Counted from the first letter of the stretch, positions 1 through 8,531 are shown. The stretch is DNA of 14,132 nucleotides from Flavobacteriales bacterium (GCA_002402165.1 NVVI01000046.1:9024-23155), one strand, 5' to 3'. Program-made: numbers and translations. Notes: a model not told the origin generated them from the sequence alone.

Positions 1-103
1 TATTATTTCCATAGAAATTCTAATTAAACATGCTCATTATACTGATAAGGTTTAGCTACGCATGAATATACTTATTACAATATCTTTATTATTTACTTTT
101 TAC

Positions 104-1570
104 ATGAAAAAATTTATACTAGCCTCGGTAATACTCTTATTTACTTTAACATCATTTAGTCAAACTATACCAAAAATTGAATTTGGAGCACTTAATGAAA
201 ATTCTAGGTTATATTCTTATAACATTAAGGCAATAGGATCAGATGAAACAGCCATTTACAGTAAAAAGAAAGGTATATATTTTCCTGATGGAACAATTGT
301 AAAGCATGACAAGAGCATGAAATTTATTAAAAAAAATAAAATTGAACTTAAGAAGGGAAGATCCCTTGAATTCATCTGCTATTTTAATGATAAAATTTAT
401 GTGTTCTCATTGGAACTGAATAAGAAAAAAAAGAAAAACACACTTTATGCTCAAACAGTAAACAAAGAGACTTTGGAGCTGAATGATGATGAAAAAATAA
501 TTATCGATGTAAAATACACATCTAATAATAAATTTTTTGGAGTTAGATTACAAGAATATTCTTTTGGTAGTATTTCATCAGATGGAACCAAATTGATTAT
601 TTCACACTTGGCATATGGAAGTGCTATAAAATACAGGAAAAATCCAGATAAAATTAATAGTGGCATCTATGTGTTTGATGGTAATTTGAATCTATTGTGG
701 AATCAAAGTAAATTATTAGCTAACGAAGCTTCTCTTCTTGATAATGATGGCAATTTTTATAGTATAATTAATCAAACCTTAATAAGTGTAACTAATAATG
801 GCGAAACTAAAAAAGAGTACATATTAGATTCTGATAAAGAAAGGTTTTTCTTCGATTACAGAACAAAGACAAACTCTGAAGGCGAGATCATTTTCGCAGG
901 TTTATACAAAAATGGTAGTGCTGCAATTAATAAATCAGATTTTAATTCTCAAGGTAATTACAAACATTTTACAGATGGTACATTTTTAGTAAAATTTAAC
1001 CCGACAAATAAAAGCATTTCTGATGTTGTTTTTGATGATTATAATTCACCTCTGTATGATTGCCACATGAAAGATTTAATTTTAACTGAAGACGGGTCAA
1101 TTACTTTAATGGAAAAATTTTATACAGAAGAAAAAATAAAAGAAAAAATAACGACAACCACAAATCAATATGGAAATACAACCGGCATAGATCGTGATAG
1201 AACATCAACAACACTATTTATTCATGAAGATATTATTGTGCTAAAAAGGAATCATGAAGGGGTTGAATTATGGACAAAAGACATACAAAAAAAACAACGT
1301 TCAAGTAATCGTAATGCCATTTCATTTAATTTTATATATCTAGAAAATAGTTTGTTTTTACTTTACTATGAGATTGTTGACAAGAAATTAGTTTATTATA
1401 TGGTAGAAGTAACTATGTTTACTGAAGAAAAAAAATCAATCTTATTTTCAGAACCAAAAGTCGAACTGAGAATAATTCCGAACTTTACTCTATATAATAA
1501 AGATAAAAATGAGCTCATATTATACGGAGTCCATAAGAATTATCACGGTTTACTGAGTATCACTTTTTAA
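104..1570 (+). CDS. Secreted protein of unknown function, possibly beta-propeller-like
   Basis: I do not recognise the family. The frame is open from an ATG at 62, but the ATG at 104 is preferred because it begins a textbook signal peptide (MKKFILASVILLFTLTSFSQ) with likely cleavage after SFSQ; this gives 488 residues. Starting at 62 would put 14 hydrophobic residues in front of it. No SD sequence precedes either start. The mature part is rich in Lys, Asn and beta-branched residues. It has recurring 'strand-turn-strand' phrases such as GIYVFDGNLNLLWNQ and a later GVELWTKDIQ (around residue 386), which resemble the blades of secreted propeller-like proteins in Bacteroidota. There is no T9SS sorting tail, no lipobox and no further membrane segment, so a periplasmic location is inferred. 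It converges on the esterase gene 79 bases downstream and has no partner on its own strand in this window. The gene assignment is firm; the fold is a guess. Confidence 0.8.
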   Translation: MKKFILASVILLFTLTSFSQTIPKIEFGALNENSRLYSYNIKAIGSDETAIYSKKKGIYFPDGTIVKHDKSMKFIKKNKIELKKGRSLEFICYFNDKIYVFSLELNKKKKKNTLYAQTVNKETLELNDDEKIIIDVKYTSNNKFFGVRLQEYSFGSISSDGTKLIISHLAYGSAIKYRKNPDKINSGIYVFDGNLNLLWNQSKLLANEASLLDNDGNFYSIINQTLISVTNNGETKKEYILDSDKERFFFDYRTKTNSEGEIIFAGLYKNGSAAINKSDFNSQGNYKHFTDGTFLVKFNPTNKSISDVVFDDYNSPLYDCHMKDLILTEDGSITLMEKFYTEEKIKEKITTTTNQYGNTTGIDRDRTSTTLFIHEDIIVLKRNHEGVELWTKDIQKKQRSSNRNAISFNFIYLENSLFLLYYEIVDKKLVYYMVEVTMFTEEKKSILFSEPKVELRIIPNFTLYNKDKNELILYGVHKNYHGLLSITF

Positions 1571-1649
1571 TCTTCCTTTCATAACTCTCTTTTCACCTAG
1601 TATCCATTATCTGGATTCTTCCATCCTTAATTGAATCTCATTAATAGAA

Positions 1650-2798
1650 TTAATGTACAATGATTTTCCCCATAAACTCTGTATTACTATTCTTTAATCG
1701 ATAAATATATGTCCCTTTAGGGTATTTTGAAACTTCTAATTGCGTTGGTAACGAATTTATTTTTTTCAATAACACCTCTCTTCCTGTCAAATCATATAAT
1801 CGGAATATCGTATTTTTAAAATCGGCTAGCCCTTTATATTTAATATTAATAAAAGAACTGGTTGGATTAGGATAAAGTGTTACTTCTATTCCATTATTGT
1901 TTAGTTGATTAACTGATGTGATTTTACCATTAATATCATACTTTGCAAAAAATTGCCATATCTTTTCAGAAGCATTAATGTCATAATTAGTAGTTCCTAT
2001 TACAATTGGAGCTCCTGGCCAAGTGTGCCCTCCGTTAATTATTTTATAATGTTCCACCTCTACCCCATTATTACCATTTTGGTAAAGATAGTGTTCTGCA
2101 GTACAGCCATCAGATGTATTAATATCTGGAACATTAGTTACTATTGCTCCAGTATTACATTGGTTAAAGTTTACCCAATAACTCATTACATTAGCAACAG
2201 ATTCCATTGATCCTGTTCCATTATAAGGTACTGTTCCATCTGCTGTTCCATGTATTTCCATTACAGGCATAGGATGAAGTGGATTACATGCAGCTGACTG
2301 ATTAAAATTCATTGTACCTGTAACCGAAGCAATAGCTGCAATACGATTGCTTAACTCACAAGCTAACGTATAACTCATAAAACCTCCATTGGACATCCCT
2401 GTGCTATATACTCTCCCCATATCTATATTATAAGACAAAGCAAGTGAGTCGATTAAAGCTTCTGTAAAACCAATATCATCTGCAGTTCCTCCCCAATTTG
2501 AATTCCAATAAGTATTCCCTGAACCATCTAACGTTCCCATTGGATGAACCAATAAAAAACCTGCAGTATCTGCTATTGGTCTAAAATCACCATAAAACAT
2601 CTGATCATTCGCATTACTGGTATAACCATGAAAATTAAGAACTAATGGTGCTGGAGTCCCTACAGAATATGATGCTGGAACATATAAAATGTATGTCCTT
2701 TGAATACTTTGATGTGTAATACTACCATTAATGGTTTGTTGTCCATAAATAAGAAGGGAAGCACATAAAAATGAAATAAATAATAATGCAGTTTTCAT
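1650..2798 (-). CDS. Secreted LpqC/PHB-depolymerase-like esterase with T9SS sorting domain
   Basis: This is a 382-residue secreted alpha/beta hydrolase of the poly(3-hydroxybutyrate) depolymerase / feruloyl-esterase-like group (LpqC, carbohydrate esterase family 1 type). Residues 1-20 are a signal peptide (start MKTALLFISF, likely cut near YGQ). The hydrolase domain spans about 22-290. NFHGY (55-59) supplies the oxyanion region, GMSNGG (134-139) carries nucleophile Ser136, HGTADGTVPY (183-192) carries the likely acid Asp187, and GGHTWPG (256-262) carries His258. From about 305 to the end is a typical T9SS type A sorting domain: YPNPTSS (309-315), a LYDLTGREV-like strand, and the GTYIYRL and GKIIVH ends. 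The protein should therefore be exported by Sec and then passed across the outer membrane by T9SS. The substrate could be a polyester, an acetylated or feruloylated polysaccharide, or another ester; the sequence does not decide. No SD precedes the ATG. The gene seems monocistronic. Confidence 0.9.
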   Translation of the reverse strand: MKTALLFISFLCASLLIYGQQTINGSITHQSIQRTYILYVPASYSVGTPAPLVLNFHGYTSNANDQMFYGDFRPIADTAGFLLVHPMGTLDGSGNTYWNSNWGGTADDIGFTEALIDSLALSYNIDMGRVYSTGMSNGGFMSYTLACELSNRIAAIASVTGTMNFNQSAACNPLHPMPVMEIHGTADGTVPYNGTGSMESVANVMSYWVNFNQCNTGAIVTNVPDINTSDGCTAEHYLYQNGNNGVEVEHYKIINGGHTWPGAPIVIGTTNYDINASEKIWQFFAKYDINGKITSVNQLNNNGIEVTLYPNPTSSFINIKYKGLADFKNTIFRLYDLTGREVLLKKINSLPTQLEVSKYPKGTYIYRLKNSNTEFMGKIIVH

Positions 2799-2971
2799 GC
2801 TTTTGAATTTTAAGCTAAAAATAAACCCTCATATTTACAGATAATACTAATTTATGATGAACGGTATTATAAATACATAGCCTCATTATTTATTCTTAAA
2901 CAACAATTTTCCAACATAATGTATTCTGCACAGCTACCCCTACTGGATCGCTATGCAACATACTGTTGCCA

Positions 2972-4189
2972 TTAACAATCAATCTCCCTGTACTTCTTTA
3001 ACAATTCTATGTTGCTTTCTTGTTTGGCTTTACCCATCAACTCCAACAATTCATTTGCTCCTTCAAAAACTGTCATATCTGGGTAATAATTATCGCGAGC
3101 AAAGTGCATATACTTTAACACCTTAAAGGCATTAAACCATTTAAAAAACACCTCAACAAAATGTATTTGAGAAGTACTGTTCTTTTTAATATTAGCTAAG
3201 TTCTCTTCAAAATCAATCGTCTTTAAAAATCCCTGAACCGTTTCCGGTATTGTATTCTTATCATTATGCAATTCAGGGACAGTTTTGCAAAACTGCTTTA
3301 AATCAATAAATGATTTCAGATTATAACTGAACAACTCTTGTTTTTCTTCATCTAACCAATTTTGCATTGCTTTACCAGTCCCAAAAGGAACCCGATCAGA
3401 AACACGAGGAGAAGGTATTACTTTAGTGGTTTTGAGCTCTGTAAAATTTCCTAGGGGAATTAGCTTTTGCAAAAAATAAAAATCTTCTCCAGCTTTTCTT
3501 TTGTTCATTCCATTTTGCTTTTGGTAAGTTTCGCTCCTAACTGCCATACTTGATCCTATTGTATGAAAAGCGTAAGGTAAACCTGCATAAGCCAATCCAT
3601 TTTTATAGTAACGTAAATGCAATTCGTATTGGGTAATTCCATTGTATATTTCTTTAGAAAAATCATTGCCTGCAATCGGATGTTCAAAATGAATAGAGCA
3701 AGCTGGTGACTTTGGGTTTTTCTCAAAATGATTTTCCAGCTCCACTAAATAGTTTTGGTCACAAAGAGCATCAGCATCAAAACAAGCAATAATTCCTTGA
3801 TGATTGTTTACTAACTCAAATCTTCTAACTGCTTCATCCATTCCTATTTTGCGAGCCAACCCCACTCCTGCGTGCTTTTTTGGAAGATAACTTTCTTCTA
3901 TAAAATAGAATTGTATGTCATTTTGGTGATTATTTCTCCATCCCTCTGCTTCAATCAAAGTCTTTCTGTTTTGCTGAAGGACAACTTCTTTAGCATCCTC
4001 AGAAGCATTAATGACTACAATAATTTCTACGTTACATTTTGGTTTTTCGCAGTCATATAAACTTTGTAATAAAGGGATTAAATTAGGCTCATTATAACAA
4101 GGAATAACCACTACTATTCCTAAATCATTATTAGGTTTTTCATTAATAAGTTGTTCTCGAACAGAGAACCTATTGATGTAGTAATTCAT
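2972..4189 (-). CDS. Family 2 glycosyltransferase (GT-A fold)
   Basis: With the ATG at 4189 the product is 405 residues. It begins with a classic GT2 nucleotide-sugar domain: VVIPCYNEPN at about 26-35, VEIIVVINAS at about 54-63, and the metal-binding DxD as DADALC at 138-143. The acceptor-side acidic motif is GEDFYFL at about 234-240, followed by a helical C-terminal part with no obvious membrane segment. It should transfer a sugar from a nucleotide donor to an unknown acceptor at the cytoplasmic face. The frame stays open upstream to a GTG at 4273, but those 28 extra codons (FFCTKNPKDTLALIGMTGRF...) read straight through a palindromic intergenic repeat and look non-coding, so I chose the first ATG outside it. 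No SD is present. The gene is separated from the upstream STAS-like gene by a terminator and has no glycan-cluster neighbours, so its pathway is unknown. Confidence 0.9.
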   Translation of the reverse strand: MNYYINRFSVREQLINEKPNNDLGIVVVIPCYNEPNLIPLLQSLYDCEKPKCNVEIIVVINASEDAKEVVLQQNRKTLIEAEGWRNNHQNDIQFYFIEESYLPKKHAGVGLARKIGMDEAVRRFELVNNHQGIIACFDADALCDQNYLVELENHFEKNPKSPACSIHFEHPIAGNDFSKEIYNGITQYELHLRYYKNGLAYAGLPYAFHTIGSSMAVRSETYQKQNGMNKRKAGEDFYFLQKLIPLGNFTELKTTKVIPSPRVSDRVPFGTGKAMQNWLDEEKQELFSYNLKSFIDLKQFCKTVPELHNDKNTIPETVQGFLKTIDFEENLANIKKNSTSQIHFVEVFFKWFNAFKVLKYMHFARDNYYPDMTVFEGANELLELMGKAKQESNIELLKKYREIDC

Positions 4190-4213
4190 ATTGCGAAGGT
4201 AGGAAAAACGACC

Positions 4214-4302
4214 TGTCATACCGATCAAAGCCAAGGTATCTTTTGGGTTTTTAGTACAAAAAAAAGATTCCACTTTTCCACTTCATCTCAATCGGAATGA
4301 CA
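4214..4302. repeat. Palindromic intergenic repeat of the GTCATNCCGAT type
   Basis: An inverted pair, TGTCATACCGAT (4214-4225) and ATCGGAATGACA (4291-4302), matches at 11 of 12 positions and encloses about 65 bases that include AGATTCCACTTTTCCACTTC. GTCATTCCGA-ended palindromes with a GGAATCT-like interior are, from general knowledge, scattered through intergenic regions of many Bacteroidota genomes. It lies between the terminator of the upstream operon and the ATG of the glycosyltransferase, and it creates a spurious N-terminal reading-frame extension of that gene. Whether it is a non-autonomous mobile element or a structured RNA element cannot be told from one copy. Confidence 0.65.
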
Positions 4303-4309
4303 TAAGGAC

Positions 4310-4353
4310 AAAAAAATCCCCAGCAGATAAAACAAGAAACCCAACTGGGGATT
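4310..4353 (-). terminator. Intrinsic terminator of the uvrA / STAS-like operon
   Basis: Read on the minus strand, AATCCCCAG (4353-4345) pairs perfectly over nine bases with CTGGGGATT (4323-4315) around a 21-base loop, and is followed at once by a run of T (A tract 4310-4316 on the plus strand). It lies about 100 bases after the stop of the STAS-like gene at 4457, so it should end transcription of that gene and of uvrA. The long loop is slightly unusual. Confidence 0.75.
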
Positions 4354-4456
4354 AAATCAAGGAAAACTCGATTTTAAAAATTACCTGGTAAAAATAATTG
4401 GTTTTTATAAGAATAGATGTCTGATAATTGACACCAACATCACTTTATTAAAATGA

Positions 4457-4846
4457 TTATAAATATTTAGTGAGCCAAGCTTCTGCTTCATTTTTAGAAT
4501 TAAAAAATTTTGTTGGAATCTTAGGTTTATTAACTTTCATGTAAAAATTAGCTAATAACTTATGGGCTAATGAAGTAAAAACAAAGGCGTCTACTCTAGA
4601 ATATTGAGAGCCTTTTTTTGTAGAAAAATAATTTCTCGCCTCATTAGTAAAAGTTACATAATCTCCTATAACGTATAAAAATGGATACTTCTTTTCATCT
4701 AAAAGTTCAGTGTATGCCACATACAACTCGTTACAAGAGTTTAAATCCATAGCGCTATCCTTTATAAAAGAAATAAAGACAATACCATCCTTTCTAAGAA
4801 AAATTTCTGAATGGCTTAATGTTATTTTATCTTTTTTATCGACCAA
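4457..4846 (-). CDS. Small STAS/SpoIIAA-like domain protein
   Basis: This 129-residue cytoplasmic protein has no signal or membrane segment. The pattern is that of the small STAS/SpoIIAA-like proteins common in Flavobacteria (DUF7793-like, from memory). A short strand pair holds KDGIVFISFIKD (about 19-30). Then come a helix with many charged residues, a strand YPFLYVIGD (about 54-62), a conserved-looking EARNYFSTKKGSQYSRVDAFV stretch read in two parts around 69-89, then SLAHKLLANFYMK and a C-terminal FFNSKNEAEAWL helix. The start codon is unusual: TTG at 4846, because an in-frame TAG lies two codons upstream and the next ATG is Met33, which would cut the domain. It begins 30 bases after the uvrA stop, so it is probably co-transcribed with uvrA. 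A role is not known; such domains usually bind partner proteins or lipids. Confidence 0.8.
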   Translation of the reverse strand: MVDKKDKITLSHSEIFLRKDGIVFISFIKDSAMDLNSCNELYVAYTELLDEKKYPFLYVIGDYVTFTNEARNYFSTKKGSQYSRVDAFVFTSLAHKLLANFYMKVNKPKIPTKFFNSKNEAEAWLTKYL

Positions 4847-4876
4847 CTAACTTAATTAATCGATGAATTTAAGAAA

Positions 4877-7681
4877 TTATAATTTTTGACACAAGTATTT
4901 AGCTGTAAAAGATTCTTTAACATTGATAAGTTCTTCAGGTGTACCTGAAAAAATAACATTACCACCATTCTCTCCTCCTTCAGGTCCTAAATCAATTACC
5001 CAATCAGCACATTTTACCACATCTAAATTATGTTCAATCACAATCACAGAATGTCCTTGAGCAATTAATGCATCAAATGCTTTGAGTAATTTTTTAATGT
5101 CGTGAAAATGCAAACCCGTTGTAGGTTCATCAAAAATAAATAGAAGATTAGAAGATGAATCTTTTTTGGTTAAAAATGAAGCTAATTTCACTCTTTGAGC
5201 CTCTCCACCACTCAAGGTACTTGATGATTGTCCTAAACGAACGTAACCTAGTCCAACTTCTTGCAAGGATAATAATTTATCATTAATTCGTTTTTCAATT
5301 CTACCATCAGTTTCTTGAAAAAAGGTAATAGCGTCATCTATCGTCATTCCCAACAAATCTGCAATAGTTGCATCGTTGAATTTAACATCTAAAACTTCAT
5401 CCTTAAAACGCTTCCCATTACATTCTTCACACATTAGATGAATGTCAGCCATAAACTGCATTTCAACGGTAATCTCACCTTCCCCTTTGCAAGTATCACA
5501 CCTACCTCCGTCAGTATTAAAAGAAAAATGCCCTGGCTTATACCCTCTTGCTTTTGCCAAGCCTTGAGAGGCATACAATGTTCTTATTTCATCATACGCT
5601 TTAACATAAGTTACTGGATTAGATCGTGATGATTTTCCAATAGGATTTTGATTGATAAATTCTACCCCTTTTATGCTATCGATGTCTCCACTAATTTTAT
5701 CAATTACCCCTGATTGTTCAGCATAGCCATCAAACATCTTTTTTAAAGAAGGCAACAAACAGTTTTTTACTAATGAAGATTTTCCTGAACCACTTACTCC
5801 TGTTATAACTGTCATTACGTGTAAAGGAAATTCAACATCAATCGATTTTAAATTATTTTCTCTAGCTCCTTCAATGAGAATTTTCTTCTTCCATTTTCTG
5901 CGTTTAGATGGTATTTCAATTTTTTCTATTCCATTAATGTATTTGGCTGTTAAACTAGCATTGCTTACTAATAATTCTGAATAATCTCCCTGAAAAACAA
6001 TTTCTCCTCCTAGGTTTCCTGCTTCTGGACCTAAATCAATAATTTCATCTGCAGCTTTAATAATGTCTTCATCGTGCTCAACAACTATTACTGAATTACC
6101 TAATTGCTGTAATTCTTTAAGCACTTTAATCAATCGCTCTGTATCTTTTGAATGCAATCCAATACTAGGCTCATCCAAAATATACATTGAACCAACTAAA
6201 CTACTTCCTAAAGATGTAGCCAAATTAATTCGCTGTGATTCTCCTCCAGAAAGCGTGAATGACAACCTATTTAAGGTTAAGTAGCCCAAACCAACATTAT
6301 TCAAATATTGTAAACGGTTATTGATTTCTTGCAATAATCTGTTAGCTATTTCTGAATGAAGCTTATTCAGTTTTAGCTTATTAAAAAACTGTTCCAATTC
6401 TTTTACAGGCATCAAAACAAGCTCTGTAATTGATTTCCCTCCCACTTTAACATAATTGGCATCTTTACGTAATCTTGTCCCTCTACAATCACTACACAAA
6501 GTTTTACCTCTATACCTCGAAAGCATCACCCTGTACTGAATTTTATAACTTTTTGCTTCTAATTTCTTAAAGAATTTATTTAATCCTTTAAAATACTTGT
6601 TACCTGTCCAAACGAGCTGTTTCTGTTCTGAATTTAGCTCATAAAATGGTTTATGAATAGGAAAATCAAATTCCATTGCACTCATCACCAATTCATTTTT
6701 CCATCGCTGCATTTTCTCTCCTTTCCAACAAACAATAGCATTATCGTATACTGATAGGTTTTTATTAGGAATTACTAGGTTTTCATCAATTCCTATAACA
6801 CTTCCATAGCCTTCACAAGTTTTGCAAGCTCCAACAGGATTGTTAAAACTAAAAAAATAAGCATCTGGCTCGTGAAACTCCATTCCATCTGCTTCAAATC
6901 GGTTATTAAAGGAGTTCACCTTACTTTTCTCTTCTTCAATAATAATTACTTTACATTCTCCTTTCCCTTCAAAAAAAGCAGTTTCTACGCTATCATATAT
7001 CCTACTAATATTATCTGCATCATCATTAACAACAAATCGATCTATTAATAAATTTAATATTTTGGATTTAAATTTAGCGGTATCAATCTTTTCCAACCTC
7101 ACAACATTACCATCTATCCAAGCTCTAGAAAATCCTTGTTTAATCAACAGTTGAACTTGTTCTTTAACAGTTTTAATACTTACAGGAATTTCAGAGAGCA
7201 AAATAACTTTAGTGCTGTTAATGTGTGCATTAATGTATTCAACAACACTATCTGGTCTGTCTCTTTTAACTTCATTACCAGATATCGGGGAATAGGTAAC
7301 ACCAATTCTAGCAAACAACAACTTTAAATAGTCATAAATCTCTGTAGAAGTACCTACTGTTGAACGCTTATTAACAGTATTCACCTTTTGCTCTATGGCG
7401 ATTGCTGGGGCAATTCCATAAATGTGATCAACATTGGGTTTTTCAATTTTCCCCAAGAATTGCCGAGCATATGAAGACAAACTCTCTACATATCTTCTTT
7501 GACCCTCAGCAAACAATGTATCAAAAGCCAAGGATGACTTACCAGAACCTGATAATCCAGTAATGACAACAAACTTACCCCTAGGAATGCTAACATCAAT
7601 ATTTTTTAAATTATGAACCTTAGCACCCTTAATAATAATATGGGTTTTAGAGTTTATTGACTTCGAAACCGTTTTAGGCAT
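4877..7681 (-). CDS. uvrA: Excinuclease ABC subunit A (UvrA)
   Basis: UvrA is the damage-recognition ATPase of nucleotide excision repair. It dimerises, loads UvrB at lesions and is recycled by ATP hydrolysis. The 934 residues contain two ABC ATPase modules: Walker A GLSGSGKSS (42-50) and GVSGSGKSS (628-636), signatures LSGGESQR (477-484) and LSGGEAQR (823-830), and Walker B YILDEP (500-505) and LFIFDEP (847-853). The C-terminal zinc module is intact (Cys728, Cys731, Cys751, Cys754). The N-terminal zinc module is not: the second Cys pair is present as CKTC (286-289), but the region where the first pair should be reads NNRFEADGMEFHEPD (259-273) without cysteine. CSDC (396-399) is the usual pair before GTRLR. 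The length and the rest are normal for the family. No SD precedes the ATG; the gene is divergent from the sigma-factor gene and followed by the STAS-like gene. Confidence 0.97.
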   Translation of the reverse strand: MPKTVSKSINSKTHIIIKGAKVHNLKNIDVSIPRGKFVVITGLSGSGKSSLAFDTLFAEGQRRYVESLSSYARQFLGKIEKPNVDHIYGIAPAIAIEQKVNTVNKRSTVGTSTEIYDYLKLLFARIGVTYSPISGNEVKRDRPDSVVEYINAHINSTKVILLSEIPVSIKTVKEQVQLLIKQGFSRAWIDGNVVRLEKIDTAKFKSKILNLLIDRFVVNDDADNISRIYDSVETAFFEGKGECKVIIIEEEKSKVNSFNNRFEADGMEFHEPDAYFFSFNNPVGACKTCEGYGSVIGIDENLVIPNKNLSVYDNAIVCWKGEKMQRWKNELVMSAMEFDFPIHKPFYELNSEQKQLVWTGNKYFKGLNKFFKKLEAKSYKIQYRVMLSRYRGKTLCSDCRGTRLRKDANYVKVGGKSITELVLMPVKELEQFFNKLKLNKLHSEIANRLLQEINNRLQYLNNVGLGYLTLNRLSFTLSGGESQRINLATSLGSSLVGSMYILDEPSIGLHSKDTERLIKVLKELQQLGNSVIVVEHDEDIIKAADEIIDLGPEAGNLGGEIVFQGDYSELLVSNASLTAKYINGIEKIEIPSKRRKWKKKILIEGARENNLKSIDVEFPLHVMTVITGVSGSGKSSLVKNCLLPSLKKMFDGYAEQSGVIDKISGDIDSIKGVEFINQNPIGKSSRSNPVTYVKAYDEIRTLYASQGLAKARGYKPGHFSFNTDGGRCDTCKGEGEITVEMQFMADIHLMCEECNGKRFKDEVLDVKFNDATIADLLGMTIDDAITFFQETDGRIEKRINDKLLSLQEVGLGYVRLGQSSSTLSGGEAQRVKLASFLTKKDSSSNLLFIFDEPTTGLHFHDIKKLLKAFDALIAQGHSVIVIEHNLDVVKCADWVIDLGPEGGENGGNVIFSGTPEELINVKESFTAKYLCQKL

Positions 7682-7716
7682 AGTTATTGTTAAACGTTAA
7701 AGTATGTTAACGAATT

Positions 7717-7724
7717 CAAAAGTA
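7717..7724 (-). promoter_or_regulatory. Candidate -7 element for uvrA
   Basis: On the minus strand the octamer TACTTTTG fits the Bacteroidota -7 consensus TAnnTTTG, about 36 bases before the uvrA ATG. No TTG is found at a good -33 distance, so this is a weak call. Confidence 0.35.
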
Positions 7725-7802
7725 CTTTCTTTTTTAGTAGTTTTGAAGTAACAAAAAAATAAATTTGTCGTAAACACAACATATCTAATAAAACATCGTT
7801 AG

Positions 7803-7810
7803 TATGTTTG
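7803..7810 (+). promoter_or_regulatory. Candidate -7 element for the sigma-factor gene
   Basis: TATGTTTG fits TAnnTTTG exactly, placing transcription start near 7817 and leaving a leader of about 100 bases before the ATG at 7918. There is no TTG at the usual -33 spacing (the nearest, at 7765-7767, is too far), so the match may be fortuitous. Confidence 0.4.
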
Positions 7811-7867
7811 TTAACTAAAATTAAAACAAAAAACGCCTATAAGTAATATCTACTCTTTTTAAATAAT

Positions 7868-7885
7868 AAGCTATAAAAGCTATAA
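7868..7885 (+). repeat. Perfect tandem 9-base repeat in the sigma-gene leader
   Basis: AAGCTATAA occurs twice head to tail (7868-7876 and 7877-7885), about 20 bases before the SD of the sigma gene and within its predicted leader. It could be a protein-binding site or simply low-complexity sequence; the AT richness makes chance plausible. Confidence 0.5.
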
Positions 7886-7904
7886 TTATTGTGAACAATT
7901 AAAG

Positions 7905-7913
7905 AAGGAGAGG
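7905..7913 (+). promoter_or_regulatory. Strong Shine-Dalgarno sequence of the sigma-factor gene
   Basis: AAGGAGAGG lies just before the ATG at 7918, with seven bases between AAGGAG and the start. It stands out because the other complete genes here, apart from the internal site at 8727, have none. That is the usual state in Bacteroidota, where the anti-SD end of 16S rRNA is sequestered. Confidence 0.75.
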
Positions 7914-7917
7914 TATT

Positions 7918-8505
7918 ATGAAACTTTCAAAACTTACTGAGAAGGAATTAGTTCAAGCCTATTTAAAAGGCAATGAATTAGCCGTTGAACAATTAATCAT
8001 TCGTTTTAAGAGCCAAGTTTATACTTACATTATATGTAAAGTAAGAAACCAAGCTTTAGCTGAAGATGTATTTCAAGATACTTTTATTAAGGTAATTAAT
8101 ACCATTAAAAGAGGTAAATACAATGACGAAGGGAAGTTCTTACCTTGGGTAATGCGTATTGCACACAATCTTATTATAGATCATTATAGAAAAAGTACTC
8201 GAATGCCTTTTATTAAGACTAAGGATGATTTTGATATTTTTGATGTAATTAAAAATCCAGACAGCAACATTCAAGAAGACATGGAAAGAGATCAAGTCCT
8301 ATCTGATGTCAAAGAATTGGTTAAATTTTTACCGAATGACCAAAGAGAGGTGTTAATGATGAGATTATATTATGACATGAGCTTCAAAGAAATTTCACAG
8401 TCAACAAATGTAAGCATCAATACAGCTTTAGGAAGAATGCGTTACGCATTAATTAATCTTAGAAAAATGGCTGAAGAAAAGAATTTATCATTAACCCTTC
8501 ATTAA
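7918..8505 (+). CDS. RNA polymerase sigma factor, sigma-70 family, ECF type
   Basis: This is a 195-residue group IV (extracytoplasmic function type) sigma factor. Region 2 spans about 24-92: LIIRFKSQVYTYI, then the DVFQDTFIKVI core-binding helix (50-60), the KFLPWVMRIAHNLIIDHYRK -10-recognition stretch (73-92), and a short linker with KTKDDFDIFDV. Region 4 spans about 128-185: LPNDQREVLMMRLYYDMSFKEIS followed by the helix-turn-helix around NVSINTALGRMRYALINLRK. It would direct core RNA polymerase to a subset of promoters. No anti-sigma factor with a transmembrane segment follows. Instead there is a terminator and a small lysine-rich protein, so control may be transcriptional or translational. 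The start is fixed by a strong SD. It is divergent from uvrA, which might hint at a stress role, but that is inference from position only. Confidence 0.94.
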   Translation: MKLSKLTEKELVQAYLKGNELAVEQLIIRFKSQVYTYIICKVRNQALAEDVFQDTFIKVINTIKRGKYNDEGKFLPWVMRIAHNLIIDHYRKSTRMPFIKTKDDFDIFDVIKNPDSNIQEDMERDQVLSDVKELVKFLPNDQREVLMMRLYYDMSFKEISQSTNVSINTALGRMRYALINLRKMAEEKNLSLTLH

Positions 8506-8531
8506 GAAGTTAATAGATTGTTTAGTTAGGT

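Noticed and set aside
1639..1655. CATTAAT-AGA-ATTAATG palindrome at the esterase stop
   Set aside because: Almost pure AT with a three-base loop and no T run; expected by chance in such AT-rich sequence.
2955..2969. GCAAC-ATACT-GTTGC stem-loop just after the glycosyltransferase stop
   Set aside because: The stem is only five bases and no T run follows on the minus strand, so it is not a convincing terminator.
4190..4273. N-terminal extension of the glycosyltransferase from GTG 4273
   Set aside because: It reads through a palindromic repeat and precedes the normal start of the GT2 domain.
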